64,000 nt of DNA, from positions 1,240,001 through 1,304,000 of the forward strand of contig JACDOX010000034.1 of the NCBI GenBank assembly GCA_014549065.1. Reading direction: 5' to 3'. The position numbers were made by a program, and so were the translations under genes. Source of the DNA: Cardinalis cardinalis (Eukaryota > Chordata > Aves > Passeriformes > Cardinalidae). The notes beneath the pieces were generated by a model. It was not told where the DNA came from and did not search any database. It saw nothing but the letters and a program-made list of their open reading frames with translations. Shown here piece by piece: positions 13,640 through 27,246 of this stretch (position 1 is the stretch's first letter; every line of letters starts with the position of its first letter).

Positions 13640-14157
13640 AGGCGGATATCTATTCAAACTCCGAAATTCCTAGGGTCGGCCAGACAAGATCGGCACTTTA
13701 GCCCAAGAGCGCCCAACGCGATGACCACTGCGATGATCACCGGTATCCCGAGTCATCGGAAACCGCCTAAGATCGACCATCGCCCTGTGGATATAACATC
13801 GATCAAGATAGCCAGAGTCGCCAGGAAGATACATGTGAATGCATGACTTCCCCGATCTCGATCAATGCTGGCTATCAGCCAGGAGATGGCCTTTGTGCAG
13901 CTCTGCACAATGAAAGAACCAACTATGAATGTGAAGAGTTACAAAAGAAACTGGGACTCCTTCGCCTCGGGCACAATAAACTGTATAAAACCTCGTTTCT
14001 AGAAGCGGCTCTCGTGAACGAGGGGGGATTCGATGCGGTAGAGGTTGGATCCAGGTTCACGCAGCGCCGATCCCAGGCTCGATGCTGTCTCTTTGGCTGT
14101 GGTGGTTTTGAGGACCATATTTTGGTCGCGGAGATAGAAAAATAATTCTTTTTGCAT
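13640..14157 (+). mobile_element. CpG-rich LTR-like insertion
   Basis: CpG dinucleotides are dense from about 13,670 to 14,130 while both flanks are AT-rich and CpG-poor, which fits a fairly recent insertion that has not yet lost CpGs. It holds AATAAA (about 13,974) and TATAAAA (about 13,983). One open frame (13,843-14,145) spans much of it but shows no known domain. The exact ends and family are not resolved. Confidence 0.4.
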
Positions 14158-15642
14158 TTTTTATCATTTGCCTTTTGATTGATAATTTATAACAATACTG
14201 AACCCTGACCTTGCAGGACTCCAGTTAATACACTGTCCAAACAGTCAATAAAAACTATTTTTAGTACAGTTTTGCATTACAGTAGTTTCATCCAGGACAT
14301 CTTTCTCCAGGTTATTTATTAGGCTCTCCTGTACAGGAATATCAAACCCATTACATCAACCAGTTCTTCATTTGTAAAGCCAATTGATCTGATGCCGAGA
14401 ACAATTAAACTAGCTTGCTATGATTTTTTTAATGCTGGCTATAGCTTTTGTTCCTTCTGATTCTTACAAGTCATTTGTTCCAGCATTTTACAGGAAAAGA
14501 CTGATTATTTTATCATTTTGTGATTTATCTTTCCCCATTTTAAATGTTTTCCCTTTTCTAATCTCTTGATACTTTTTAGAGTTCATCAAAGCTAGGTACT
14601 AACTACTTCACCCATATCCTAGACAGAGGTTTCTTAGGTTCAGACAGTTTGAGAGTTCACAATTCAAGGTATTTTCTAGTCTACTTGTGCTTATTTTTGA
14701 CTGAATACTTAATCCTTTAGCTGTAGGTTTTGTGTTACCATCTGATTGCAACTGACCTTGATGGTAAAAGCTGATGCAAAAAAAAAAAAAGGCATTAAAC
14801 TGTCAGGTCTGTTAGTAACTTCCTTGTGTACTGGTCAGTGGACTAATTATTTTTTTAGCATCATATTGCTTATGTATTTAAATTTTTTAGTGGGTGTTGG
14901 CCTCTCTTATTTTTGTACTTTTATATTTATGCTATATATTTTTATTTCTTCCTTGGTAATTTGACCTATTTTGCACTTTCTCTGTTTAAGAACTCGTGGT
15001 TTAAACAGGTTGGTCTCTTNATGCATTTATTGTCTCTCTCACACAATGAAAACAGATTCACATTTGTGTACATACATGATTGAGGACCTGGTATCTTGCC
15101 CCCAGTTGCTTTAACTTCCCAAAAATCTGGAATTCTTATTTTCTATTCCCTCCTTCCTAGGTGTCCACCTAACTTCACATTTTCAACCAGTTCCTCAGTT
15201 GGCTAAAAATATAATGTAAAAGATTCCTTCAAGGTGCTTTCTCCTGCTGCATCAAAAATTTTTCACAGACTGGACAGTCTGTGTCCCATTATGTTATTTT
15301 CCCAACAAATAACAGGCCCAATTAATAATCTACATTATTATCAAATAGTGGCTCTTAACTACTTGTTTACATGACGACAATTANTTACAACTTTTGGGTT
15401 GCTGGTCTGTGATAGGTTCCCATGGTGGTAACACCCATAGTTCCTTTATTCTTTGTCCAGAGATCTTCAGCATAAGATGTCCCTCTACCATCTGCAGCAC
15501 ATAGCAAAGATAAGTCTTTGCTTATTTAATTATCCGTTATAGATGGATAATGAGATGATTAGCTCACACAATTAAAAGATAAGTATTGTGTGAATATCAA
15601 GAAAAGCTTTAGTGATGTATAGTTATGTTTTTGTAGTTTAGA
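14158..15642. other. Intergenic, no feature recognised
   Basis: AT-rich sequence between two LTR-like blocks. Parts near 14,200-14,400 ('cctgaccttgcaggactcc') may derive from an old LINE, without proof. Confidence 0.55.
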
Positions 15643-16078
15643 TGTCCTCTGTTCTCCCCATAGTTTCCTTTTCCCCCTGTATTGTTGCCATCAGACAGCC
15701 TGGGCTGTCCAGGACAGGTAAAAAGAAGGCGTGCACATGTGTCCCTTGCATGGGGCAGCTGGGAATGGAAAAGCTTGGTGCTTAGGGGGTGCATCATGGC
15801 AACATCTGTTCTCCAATCAAGTTACAAGAAAGCAGTCTCCACCGATAAATGGCAAAGAAGAGCTGACCGACAGACTTTGGGAAGGGCCAGGGCCNGCTGA
15901 TGCAACCCCCAGGGGTATAAAGCACTGAGCATCCATCTTNAAGATGAACTGGCCGCGTGGTACGCACGAGGGGCAGTTCCCAGCGCTGCAGCTTTTTCCT
16001 TATGTAGTCCAGTGTTGTATTTTTGTTAAGGTTTAATAAAGCTTTTAAAACTTTTTAAATGAGCAGTTGTTTCTCACA
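15643..16078 (+). mobile_element. Probable solo LTR, plus orientation
   Basis: A GC-richer block in AT-rich surroundings. It has a TATA box (GTATAAAGC, about 15915), a likely transcript start region around 15,940 and a poly(A) signal AATAAA at about 16034. It begins near TGTCC and ends near CACA. The flanking 5-mers (TTAGA, TTATA) match at only four of five positions, so the borders are uncertain. No internal genes. Confidence 0.55.
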
Positions 16079-16596
16079 TTATATATGTAATATAACACCA
16101 GGTTTTACACCATTCTAGTTCCCTGGAAAATAATACAATCTGTTACCCCANTTTTATGATAATTTGAATCATGTGATAAAATTTAAAGGTCTTTAGACAC
16201 AGTTTAAGTGGAGAAGTGAGAAAAGGGGATGTTCGTCTTCTAAACANAGGGTGAAGACTGAAGGTTCACGACTGCTTATACTAAGCATGAACTGTCAGGG
16301 GTTCTGTTTATTTTAAGATATTCTCATCATCCTATAATTTTTTATCCTGCAAAGACTCAGAGGATTCCCTAATCCTTCCAATGCTATAGTGGGAGTCAGC
16401 AAGTTCTCAGTTTAAAAGACCTGTCTGACTAATCCCAGTGCACCATCCATAAATTTGTGCAGCATCATTTCCTAGCCCTTGAAGCAGTCTATGGACTCAG
16501 GTACGTCATGACAGGGGATTCCAGCTTTGCTGTGGGTTCTCTGCTGGAGTAGTGGTGGCAGGAGCTGCCTTCTCCACTATCCTGGCAAGAATAGTA

Positions 16597-16719
16597 TCAT
16601 AGAACCATCGAATATCCTGAATTGGAAGAGGCACACAAGGATCGTTGAAGTCTAACTGCTGGCCCCGACAGATCACGCCCAAGAATCACACACGTGCCTG
16701 AGCAGCCTCTGTTATCTAC
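16597..16719 (-). mobile_element. CR1 LINE 3' tip
   Basis: Reverse-complement CR1 tip ('atcatagaaccatcgaatat', 'cacaaggatcgttgaagtc'), ending near 'cctgagcagcct'. Confidence 0.8.
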
Positions 16720-19700
16720 TCCCAGACACGCTTCAGGGGATGACTCCACTCAGGAACAAAGAAGCGACTGCAGGAATCCCCATTTCCCTTCGGAGCAGAA
16801 GCAGGAGGAGATATGCATAGATAGTACTCTTCTGTAGCCAAGCTGTTCATGTGCCTTAATCTGGAAGAAATCATCTGTGAATTCTTTTGTTCACATAGTT
16901 CTTACACTAAGCGGTTGTTTCCACTCACAGCTCACATTTCTTGTTTAGGCTTAGAAATTACACACCCTCAGTCAGTCACACCTAATTTATGATCGATCGC
17001 AGTATTTCATTCAGAGCCACATGACTGGACATTTGCTTTTTAAATTTTAAATACAAGTCTGAGGGGTTTTTTTGAGAAGATTTTTGCAGGAAGTGTACAG
17101 CGGTCCCTAGGATATAATATCCATGCTTTAATCCTACCCTAAATAAAGTTAGCTCTCAATATCCCAGAAAAACTCTGAAATGCTTCATTTAGATCAGGTA
17201 GATTTTAACTCATGTTGTTAGGCTAAAAATGAGATTCTAAGATAGACATTGAATAATCAATGATTTTCAAACGTAACACATGATAGTTCCTAATGAACTT
17301 ACTGGCTACTCCTAATTACTGTTACCAGAAATCAAACTATGCATTTAGAAAAATAAATATGGATAGAAGATACTAATTTATATTTCCATTAGAAAACCAA
17401 CAGTTTTTAAGGAGCTATAAGCTATAATGCAAGTAACAATCGGTTACCACACACCAAAAACTTTCTCTTGCACCCTAAGATTACATAATGAACTTTCCAT
17501 GTACCACGTTCTATTATAAGAAGGAAAATTTACTTGAAACTGTCCCTATTAAAGTAATTTTNACAGTGCACTAGCTCAGAAACATTCTGGTTTCTTTAAT
17601 CTTTCTCAGTCTTTATATGGTGCAGCTGGAATTGTTACTCAGGTGCTTTAATTAAAACCAAACCAAAGCAAACCATGCAAATTAAATCCATTAGGTGATT
17701 TCTGAAGACAAGCTTCCTCTGCTTGTTTGTCAATGGATGCAGAGCCCAGACCTAACTTCTGACCTTTTAAGACATTCTGCACAGAAGGAGGTGCTAGGCT
17801 CCCTGAAGTTAGCACCTCTCTTTGGAGTCTTTGCAGGCTTTTATACAAGTGACAGCAAAGAAAAAGTTGCACAAAACTTGTTCATTGGTCACCTTGACCA
17901 ATGAATTTCTGCACATGATCCAGCTGCTCTCTGCATAGAGGCAATCTGATATTAGCATGTCAGGTTCCTCTCAGGGGTGTCATTTTTATCAAGGTCATTA
18001 GTCTTTAGTTATCTTCAGACAACCTTGGTCTCTTCTCTCCAGTCTCCCTAGACAGGAGGTGATCCATCTTTGGCATTAACACACCCTTGTCATTCTTGTG
18101 TGTGATTCTCCACTTTGAGGACCAAAGTATTGAATCACAATACAGATGATGCAAAGTCCTGAGCTCACACAAACCTACACAAAACTTCAGGTGTGTGTTA
18201 AAAATGTGAATGTGGACTGTATCCTAGAGGATTTGATGTTGGATCAGGTATTATCAAGCTACTTTTGACTTCTTGCTGAATCAGGCATACTTTGGTCTGC
18301 TATAGACAGTATGAAAAATTATAGCCATTATAAAAGAGGCTGTATCAAGTGCTATGGTAGTGTGATGGAAATGCAGTGCTTTGTTCATGCTTGATCTATA
18401 TTAAATCTGAACTGAAAGTGATCCACTATGCACAAATTTGGAACCAGGTCTGAGGCTTCTACTGGTCAAGGGAAATACTCCAATGAATGACCAGTATGCT
18501 TATTGCACTTGTTGTAATTACATATAGTTTTACTTAATTTCAGCTCTGTTTAGGTAAAACATCCCTTTCATTATTTTTCCCAGGACTTTTAAGGGTAGAA
18601 GATAAGATAGGAATAGATCCTTCTGAACTAGTGGATCTACAAGGCATTTGGCTATCACATTAGTGTGGCTACATAACTTGAATCTTCTGTGTTGAAGCAA
18701 TTTTAAACCATATGTCAGTTCTGCACAATATTAGGGGTTTTTCTCCATCATGTGGAATTAGAACTAGCCTGCCCAACTTTTCAAGTCAAACAAATTAACT
18801 AAAATTAAAAATACAGGGGATATTGATAAAAGCTTATTTGTTCTGAAAACACTTATGCAATAGTAGGAGATTGAACCAATTAGATTGCATATTCCACTAC
18901 AGTAAAAAACAGTGTATTCTAGTGAAATAATCACAATATTAGAAGACATGGCCCAGCTTCAGCTAAGTAAATGACGATGCAATATTTTGCCATTTAACAA
19001 TCAAGTAAGTGACCACAGTTACTTTTTACTTTACAGTTACTCCCAGTCAGTATCTGGAAGGTCAGAAGAAATAGATTTGTAACTGTGTATGAAGAAATGT
19101 GTAACTTTAGAAAATACATTGTCTAGAACACCTGGTATTTGGGATGCTAGGTACATGTTCCACGGTGTCTTCATAGGCAGATAGTTTTGTGACCAGTTCC
19201 ATACGGATCTTTGAACCTGCCAAACTGGGACAAATGCAAAGGCAGGACATATACTCCTACAAAAGCAGCAGCTCCAGTCTCCAAGAAAGAACAGGCTGAT
19301 GAATGTTCTTCCTTCATCATTATTTCACTGTGCAGCACAACTATCTGACTGTGTATCTGATGATCTCCAAACCACTTTTAACTGTAATTCCTCTCATTCT
19401 ACATCAAATAACTTTGGATATCAAGAAGTACTCTGTAATTTTTGAAAGCATTTTTTCACTAAGACTTAATTCAAGCTTGATCTCTCTATGCCATTCACCC
19501 ATTCATTAAAGCTACTTCAGACAGCAAGTTTCTATTGCTTTCCACAAGTTTAGAGAAAGACTAAGAGTTGTCTTTGATGACCTGACTGCCTTTCTTTGTA
19601 TAATAAAAGTTTTCCCCACAATTCTACAATGTGCTGTTTTCCTCTCTGTTCTATTTATTCCTCTGATCCTCAAACATATGCTGGAAGAAGTAGCAGATTC

Positions 19701-20639
19701 ATACAAGAATATGGAATATATATTTTTAATTCTTGATTAACCAAAACTTTTATCATGCTCTCAAAATGATTTGCATCTGAGGATGCTGGGATAGGTTTGC
19801 CTGGAGTGATTCTGAAATACAAAAAGAATGTTTTATAACAGCAAATACGGTGCTTCTCACAGGCAACTCTCCTCTAGGTTAAACATTCACACTGTCTGGA
19901 TGGACTGCAGTCTACGTTCACAGATTTATGTGTATTTTTCACCCATTTTGCACAGTATGGTCTTCTGAAAGTTCACTTGGCAAGAAACAGTTTTTGCTAA
20001 GCATAAAGTGTGAAATCTGGCAATAAAGTTTTAAATTAAACCCAACATTTTTCAGCCTACATTCTGACAACTGCTATCTTACTAAACAGTATCAGTTTCT
20101 AGCCAGAATTATGTGCCATGTCCACCACCAATTTTTCAGAGCAACATACAGCTACTGAGATACCAGGTATCACAAGGCAACAAGGATGGGCAGGGATGAC
20201 TACATCACCTCTATTGAAGATATGGTGAATGTGACCCAGAAGAAAGAATAAATTTAAAAAGAACAAGTAAAATGACATTATTGTCTTTCAAATGTATTGC
20301 CCATTGGAGAAGTGTCTGTAAGAGTAAATACACCTGGGGCAATCCTGGCCATGTTGCCATTAAGGTAAGTGATGCTTAGTCCTGTTGGCAGAAGTGATTC
20401 TGTTTTGGGAGACCGTTCTCAGCCCTGACATTTGCAGGTGTGAACAGATGGATCAATGTAGACTGAACCTTTCTACTGTATATATATATCAAAAAGATAA
20501 TATACTTCTGAGTATTTAAATGCTCTCTTCTTGGGTACAAATCAGTTACAGGATTGTGTAAATCAATTACTTAGCCAACAAGTTAAAACTGATTTTGTTG
20601 ATTGTGTAGCCTCAGACTCCTAACTTTTTTCATAATATG
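16720..20639. other. Intergenic, no feature recognised
   Basis: Mostly AT-rich and unique-looking. A moderately GC-richer patch at about 17,700-17,900 has open frames on both strands without any recognisable domain. Confidence 0.6.
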
Positions 20640-21085
20640 GAAACGAGGTGGGTCGTTCAGACTCACGCACTGTTGAAAACCACCGGGACCTCCAGCGTTG
20701 CATTCTTCCACATGCGGGGCTGTGCTCTATCAATGACCATTTCCCAGTGCTCCCAGAGGTGAAGACGCGCCCTCTACAGAGGGCAAAGCCACAGTGCACC
20801 AGAACTCTCCTTTACAATAAGGTCCGAATTCCCATCGTTCTCAGAGGGAATGAAGCCATGTTGCCCCCAGCCTCTATTTTGACAGTTTTGTGGCCCTTGG
20901 GTGGGCTGGGCCTGCCCCTGTGGCAGGAGGGTGAGTTCAGTTCATTGGGAAAAACAGCACGGACCTGGGAAATGGCAGATCAAAACAAATCAGCCTGCAC
21001 TCTCAGGAAGAGCAGGACGTGCTGGCATTGTGGAGGGGATCAATTATTCATTAGGTTCCTCACAGGTGACTTTAGCCTCTGCTAA
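20640..21085 (+). other. Unclassified GC-richer segment with a 145-codon open frame
   Basis: The frame at 20648-21085 stays open through a GC-richer patch in AT-rich DNA. It has no recognisable domain, signal peptide or membrane segment. A repeat or LTR fragment is more likely than a gene, but I could not match a family. Confidence 0.25.
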
Positions 21086-21774
21086 GCCTCTATTTATATT
21101 GGAAAATAAAGTAATTAAGCAAGGAGTTTGACTATTGGTGCTAAATAAGCATTTTAAAAGGCAACATGTCGCAACATATTTGCTAAAAGGTTTGAGATTA
21201 GGCTAAGAGAGATGCAATGATGTGTGAGGCTAGCGGGATGTAGAGTAAATGAGGGAATTTCCATATACATAATAAAAAGTGTGTGTTTTTCACACAGGAA
21301 AGGAATTTCCACTTCAACCTGGCCATTTACTGCAAGTGCAGCTAGATCTCTTTCTGTTTGTGTAACGCAGCTCCTTCTCCCAGCTCTATCTGCTGCTCAC
21401 TCAAATACAGCAAATTTTTTGTGCTGATGGAAGCATTTTTTCCTTTTAACACTGTTCATCCTTCTGTCTTTCATGAGAACATATACTGAAGTGAATGGTG
21501 TGGAGAATACTAGTGTACAACCCATGCCAGAGATAATAGCTTTAGCCCTCAGTGTATTTTGACCAGCCATCTCCCCATCATCCAAGCACTCTGTCTCAGG
21601 CATCTCCCACAAACAGCAGAAGCATGAAGCAGTGATGATGATATTGCCCTGCTGTTGAATGAAGGCTTTCATCTTACCAGTGCACTTGCTCTGCGAGCAG
21701 GTTGGTACATCCTAGTTCCTCATAGATTATGTTGCATTTGGTTTTCTATCATCTGTGTTCTAGATTTGTATCAC

Positions 21775-22204
21775 TGAAGGGGTACTGGGGAAAGACAAAG
21801 GTGATACAGAGACCCCATCACCAGAAGGCATGAAAAAGCATTTTATTATTAGAAATTCACAGTTCTTATAGAAACAATGATGGACCTAAGACCTGATTGG
21901 CCTTTAGGAATCTTCTCTCACCTATTGGACAAGAAGGGACAACTCCTTCTTGTAAACATCTTTGACAAACAGAGATTGCCTGCCAAGTGTAGAGATTGAG
22001 ATAATAATTGTTTTAATTCTTTCTCTGAGCTTTCTCACAGCTTCTCAGGAAAATCCTGGGAGAGCTCTGTCTCTTTCTGTTCAGAGGACATGTGATTACT
22101 GCAGATTTGGCCTTATTTGTCTGATGAGTGGGCTGGATGTCACCATTCTCCAGTTATTTTCCTTTTTGTTCCTATTATTGACCTGTATCTGTAGCTTCCT
22201 TGCA
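21775..22204 (-). mobile_element. Probable solo LTR, minus orientation
   Basis: The segment of about 430 bp has TG...CA ends and is flanked by a 4-bp direct repeat TCAC (21771-21774 and 22205-22208). On the minus strand it shows a TATAA-like box (TCTATAAG), then AATAAAA shortly after, as in the intron-4 LTR. A 4-bp duplication would suit a class I element, but four bases can match by chance, so the ends are tentative. Confidence 0.5.
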
Positions 22205-22208
22205 TCAC

Positions 22209-25200
22209 ACATATGACAACGCAGCTTGGAAAGGTTGCTATTCTTCAGTGTAATAAAGTGATGGTTGTACTGCCCAAATGTTTAATTGTGTGTCCCTAAT
22301 ATCAGGTCTTTTCTCCTACTATAGCAGAAAATCTCCTTTGTATTATCTTAATTTAAACATAACTTACGTTGTTCTTTTTCTGTTTTTGACTGAAAACAGG
22401 GAATCTGTTCTCTAGTCAGTCAGCTGGTTACCAAACCGAAGATAATCAAAGCTAATCAGTTTAGTCCCTGAAACAATATACCTTGATAGCTCAAAATTGA
22501 TTAACAGCACTCCAGGTCTCACTTTTGATACTCTGTCTTGCAGCTGTCTGTATGGCAAATTTTATCTGTGCTCAAATTCTTTCCAGTGCAAAACCATTTA
22601 CATTCCACTGCAATGCATGGTAGTACCTTGTGTAAGTGTGGCCACCAGACAAGCTTAGGTGACGTAGTTCAGGACCAAATCATATAAAGGTCACACTTGG
22701 TTAAATAAGAAAGCAAAAGTAAAAATAAACAAGAGGAGGTGATTATGTCTTAATTTTTTTTTTGAGACATGAGAAATACTGAGAAAGAATACATTTTTTG
22801 ACACAGAGAGCTCAGGCAAAAGTAATCAGTTTATAGAGATATTATAAGCAAACTTCTCTCACCAGGCCTATTTTCTACATACAGGCTCAGAGATAGCTCA
22901 GAGATCCCTTCACACTTGGACCCTGGCCAGTCTATTCTCTCCTCCCCAAACTGGCGCCTCTATTTTAGGGCTTCAGTGAAACCTGACATGTCTTAGAAAG
23001 TGTGTGCACATCTTTGAGGATGCTCTCCTCACTGTGTTCTGCATTCATCATACTCAGCATAGTGTGTCATGATTGGGCTAGTTTGAGAAAAAGTACCTCA
23101 AGTGTTCTGGTTGCAGTTCTCCACTGAGTATCCACCAAGTAAGTTCATCTGCAAAAAGCTGACTTAGTGAGTTCTTGTGACCTTACAGTTCCAGGTTTGA
23201 TTATGTCCAGAGGAACTGGACACAGGACTTAGGACATCCCAGGACGCTGGGTTCCAGGTGCTTCTGTATCACCATAGTTTTTTTCAAATGTCATGCCATT
23301 TTCCCATTTTTACTAACAGAGGCATTCATCCCTAGCCTAGCTAGGCTCAGGTACATGGGTTCCACTGTGCAAACACTGTAGGCTGCTGGGTTTGCTCGTG
23401 GTCTGCTTTGTACATTGTAGATGGCAAAGTAGGTTGCATGCAGGATGCCTCTGTGAGCACCCGGTGATCACGTGNGCAGATTTGCAGAGTATTTTTATGG
23501 GTATCTGGCTTTAAGGTTGGGTTGGACTTTCTAGTCCTGTCCCTAAAAGCAGTGCATTTGGTCCTTTGCCCTATAAAAAAAATTACTCCAGTGTCCCAAT
23601 ATTTCTCAGAATTGGAACATCTAATGAATATCACTTGCTTTGGGGATTTGTCCTGCTCACATTTCTGCCATAGGATAACTGGGATTCTGTGTGGTAATAC
23701 ACAAGTAATCCTGGGAATTTATACTTGAAGAGTTTCCTCCATTTAAGAATTCACAGTGCTTAAAATTTAATTCATATTACATTACATTACCCATGTGAAG
23801 GAAGTAAATATTTTCCCCAGTGCAAAAACTGAGATGTTATGAAGATCAAGATTTTGTAGGCTGTATATCTCATAGACACCTGTATAATTAATGGCCTTAT
23901 TTTTGAAGGTAGTAAGTACTTAAGGTTTCTACTGATTTTAGCCTCTAGCTTTTGTCANCTGTTTTGGAAAATACTGACTTAAATAAATTGCACTGCATCA
24001 CAGAATAATATGTTAAATGTGTTCACATCAAGTATCTGCCTTTGGTCTGATATTCAAAGAGAAACCCTTCTTAAATTCCCTTNACAGTCCTTAATATTAG
24101 GAAAAATATACCAGGAAAAAAANCCCTGAAAACAAAAAACAAACCACCACAACCCAAACNAAAAAGGATCTCATATATGTATCTNATCTAGAAGCTAATA
24201 AGATATATGTTTGTCCTTAATTTCTCTATNGGAGAGTATAACTTCTAACAGATTTCTTTATTGCTGGGCAACAAAGCAATCTTGATGTGCTACAGATTTA
24301 ACCAATGACTTGCAGGAACTGTCACAGCTGCCACAGCACCACCAGGATCTGTAGGAGCAACTTATTTCAGCCTGTAACTAATCAGTCCCTGGTGCTGGGA
24401 AGCACTCAAGGGAGCAGTTCCCTGCTACTGGGCTTAAACGGGATTCCAACAGGAATAGAAGCTGGCTGGCTGCAGGAGAGTTATTTTGAAGTGCAAGAGG
24501 TTTTCTCTGAGATCTCACTANTACTGCAAAGCTGCCTGACCTTCAGGCATGTACAGCAGTTTACTGTATTTGTTTGCTGAATGAGCTAAACTGATCTTGC
24601 ATTTACTTTGGGATTAGATCTTGCTTGAGAGATTAACTAGGGAGCTGTGGCCTTCTTTTTTCTGGTCTGAAAAGAGATAAAATGGACTATATTACACAAC
24701 TTTGGACTACAACTTTGGGAAAAAAAGTGAGTCTATATTAAAAGTTTTTTGTTAATTTTACTATCATGTTACATTCAAAAAATACCTGCTTGGTAGCTGA
24801 GCTATTTCCTTGACAAGGTAACTTTACNTTAATCCAAATCTGAGCTGGGAGTAAGAAATACATGCTCAGGCCTCATTTACTCCAGCCTACAATTTCAGCT
24901 CAAGTCCACTTTAATGAACAGGGTACTGGATAGCTGGNAACACTTACCTGAAAGATGGGTGGCATAGGGATAGAAAATCTTCAAGCTGTAGCAGGATCTT
25001 CTCAAATGCCTTAGGTGAGGTTTTTACAGGGACAGACACTTTGTTATGCTNATGAAGGTGGATACTTCCAAATTCCAGAAGTGGAAGGTGCTTTAAGGGG
25101 TGCTTCTTTCCTAACAGGTAACAGGAAGCCTCTATCAGGTGCTGTTTGAGATGAGGTTGGAATGGTAATACCACATTTATTAAACACCAATGCTTGCTTA

Positions 25201-26814
25201 AACAACTTTTCATTTGCTCCTCTTCTCCCCCTCCCTTTATTCTTTCAGCTGGATTAGTTGNCCCATCCCATTTACATGTGGCTGTAGAAGCAGCAGAGTA
25301 ATGTGTCAAAAAACCCTGCAGCAAGAAACAAGACAGGGACAATCAGAAATGTCAGGTGAAAGAATGGAGGAGAGACTCTACAGAGCAGTGTGAGTCGTGT
25401 GCTGGGCATGGCCACACTCACAAAAATTAGATTCCCAGAGTTTTGGGAGNGGGAAGAAAAAAAGGTAAAAATGTTTAAAATCTGATCTATGTGTAGTATA
25501 ATTTTACACATGCACCTGAACTTACAAATACTGCATAGCAACTATTAGCAAGTTAAAAACAGCTAAATGCATTGTTACATAACATGAAATTAGACTTAAT
25601 TTTCTGGTATCAAATTTAATTTATCAATTTAGAGATTATATATCTTGTTTCTTTTGGTTTTGTTTTTTTTTTTTTTTAACAGTAAAACTGTATATCTTCT
25701 TCCTCCATTTACTTCCTAGACAGGTCAACATTTTTCCCTTAAACATTTGGCATTGATTACCTGTCAAAAATAGTATGATTAATAAGACAGGCCTNGAGGT
25801 TTCTCAAATATGGCAGTTCCTGAATTTCTGTGTGCTACACTACAAACCACATTCCACCTTAAAAAAAAAGCAAAGTTAAGTATTCAAAGAAGTGTCAAAA
25901 CAATATTCCAATTTATTTTGTCATTATTTACTAATTTTTTGTTAGGTAAATTTTTCAAGTTTTTGNGTTTTCAGGATAGTAAAATATTTTGACCTGTAAA
26001 AATGCTCAAAGATTATAAATACTATTTCTTCTCTAGCTGTAAGANTGATTGACAGATATGNCTGAAATCAATAAGGTTTAGGTAAAAGTATTAGATAAAC
26101 TCCTGAAAATTGAATTCACAAATTTCCTAATTCAGTTTAAATTTCTTCCCTTGACAAATACAAAATTCAATCCTGGAACTGGAGAGCAAAAGTAAAGACC
26201 ACAGAGAAATGTCTTATACCTTTTCAGATCACAGTCACTGTTCAGATTACAGAACATTTTCAGTTCCAGTGGCAAAAGTCAATTCACAGAGGAATAGTCT
26301 TATGCCCTAATTTGAAAGGAAAACCAAAAGAAAAAAATAGTGAACAAACAAAAATCATGTAAGAAAATTTACAGAACACATTAGCTTAATTGCAGAGGAT
26401 ACAAATAATCAAATGCAAGAGATACATTTTGCTTCAGATTGTAAAAGAGGCTATTTGGAGTAAAAGAGANCAAAACCCCCAACCGTTGGCCATCTACCGT
26501 GTTCTGCTGGATCCCCAAGTGAAGATCTACTGCCTGATGTGCTGACAGGATACCAAATGACTGTTTAGATATAAATCAAGGGCTGAATATATTTGGGAAA
26601 TGCTTCCTTCAATCTCCAAGTTCCTGCTTGCCTTAGTACTTTACTGTCACTCATCTACAGAAAAGNTAAAGAAAATATGCTGAAAAATATTCAAAAAGGA
26701 GTGCATTGTATGCATTGATTATATTAGTGGAGAAAGTAGATTTGGAAAATTCAGGTAACATTTGTTGAGCTTATATATCCATGTGACAAATGTCTTCACA
26801 GACACATACATAAT
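22209..26814. other. Intergenic, no feature recognised
   Basis: AT-rich. It has a T-run before AACAG at about 25,663-25,682 and several Ns clustered around 24,080-24,240. Short frames such as 24,305-24,580 show no domain. Confidence 0.6.
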
Positions 26815-26925
26815 ATGTATTATACTCATATAATAATATTATTATATAATAACATAATATATTATTATATACTATAATATAATATAATATAACATAACGT
26901 AACATAATATAACGTAATATAGATT
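26815..26925. repeat. AT-rich palindromic microsatellite
   Basis: A run of TA/ATA/ATAAC units (ataatattattatataataac..., then taatataatataacataacg). Many parts are self-complementary, so it can fold into hairpins. Probably a simple repeat prone to length change. Confidence 0.8.
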
Positions 26926-27246
26926 TCCAGTCCTTGAGGCCAATGCTGTTTCCAAGAATAATACTGACTATTCAAACACAGACAATTTCAAAATACAGGT
27001 CTTCATTCACATTAAAATAGCTATTGATATGGCATGAATTTAGGTGACTACTAACCATATTAGGTTAGGTTGTACAGATTTTATAAATATGATTCATGTT
27101 CATTTCAATCCATGTAAAACCAATGAAAGAACGTTGCAAAATTCTGCTAGTGTTAAGAAAAGAAAACAGAGAAAGGCATCCTTCCCACCAAGTTTAAAAA
27201 TAGAAAATCCAACTCGTGCTGTCCATCTGGGACCAGAGAGATGGTA

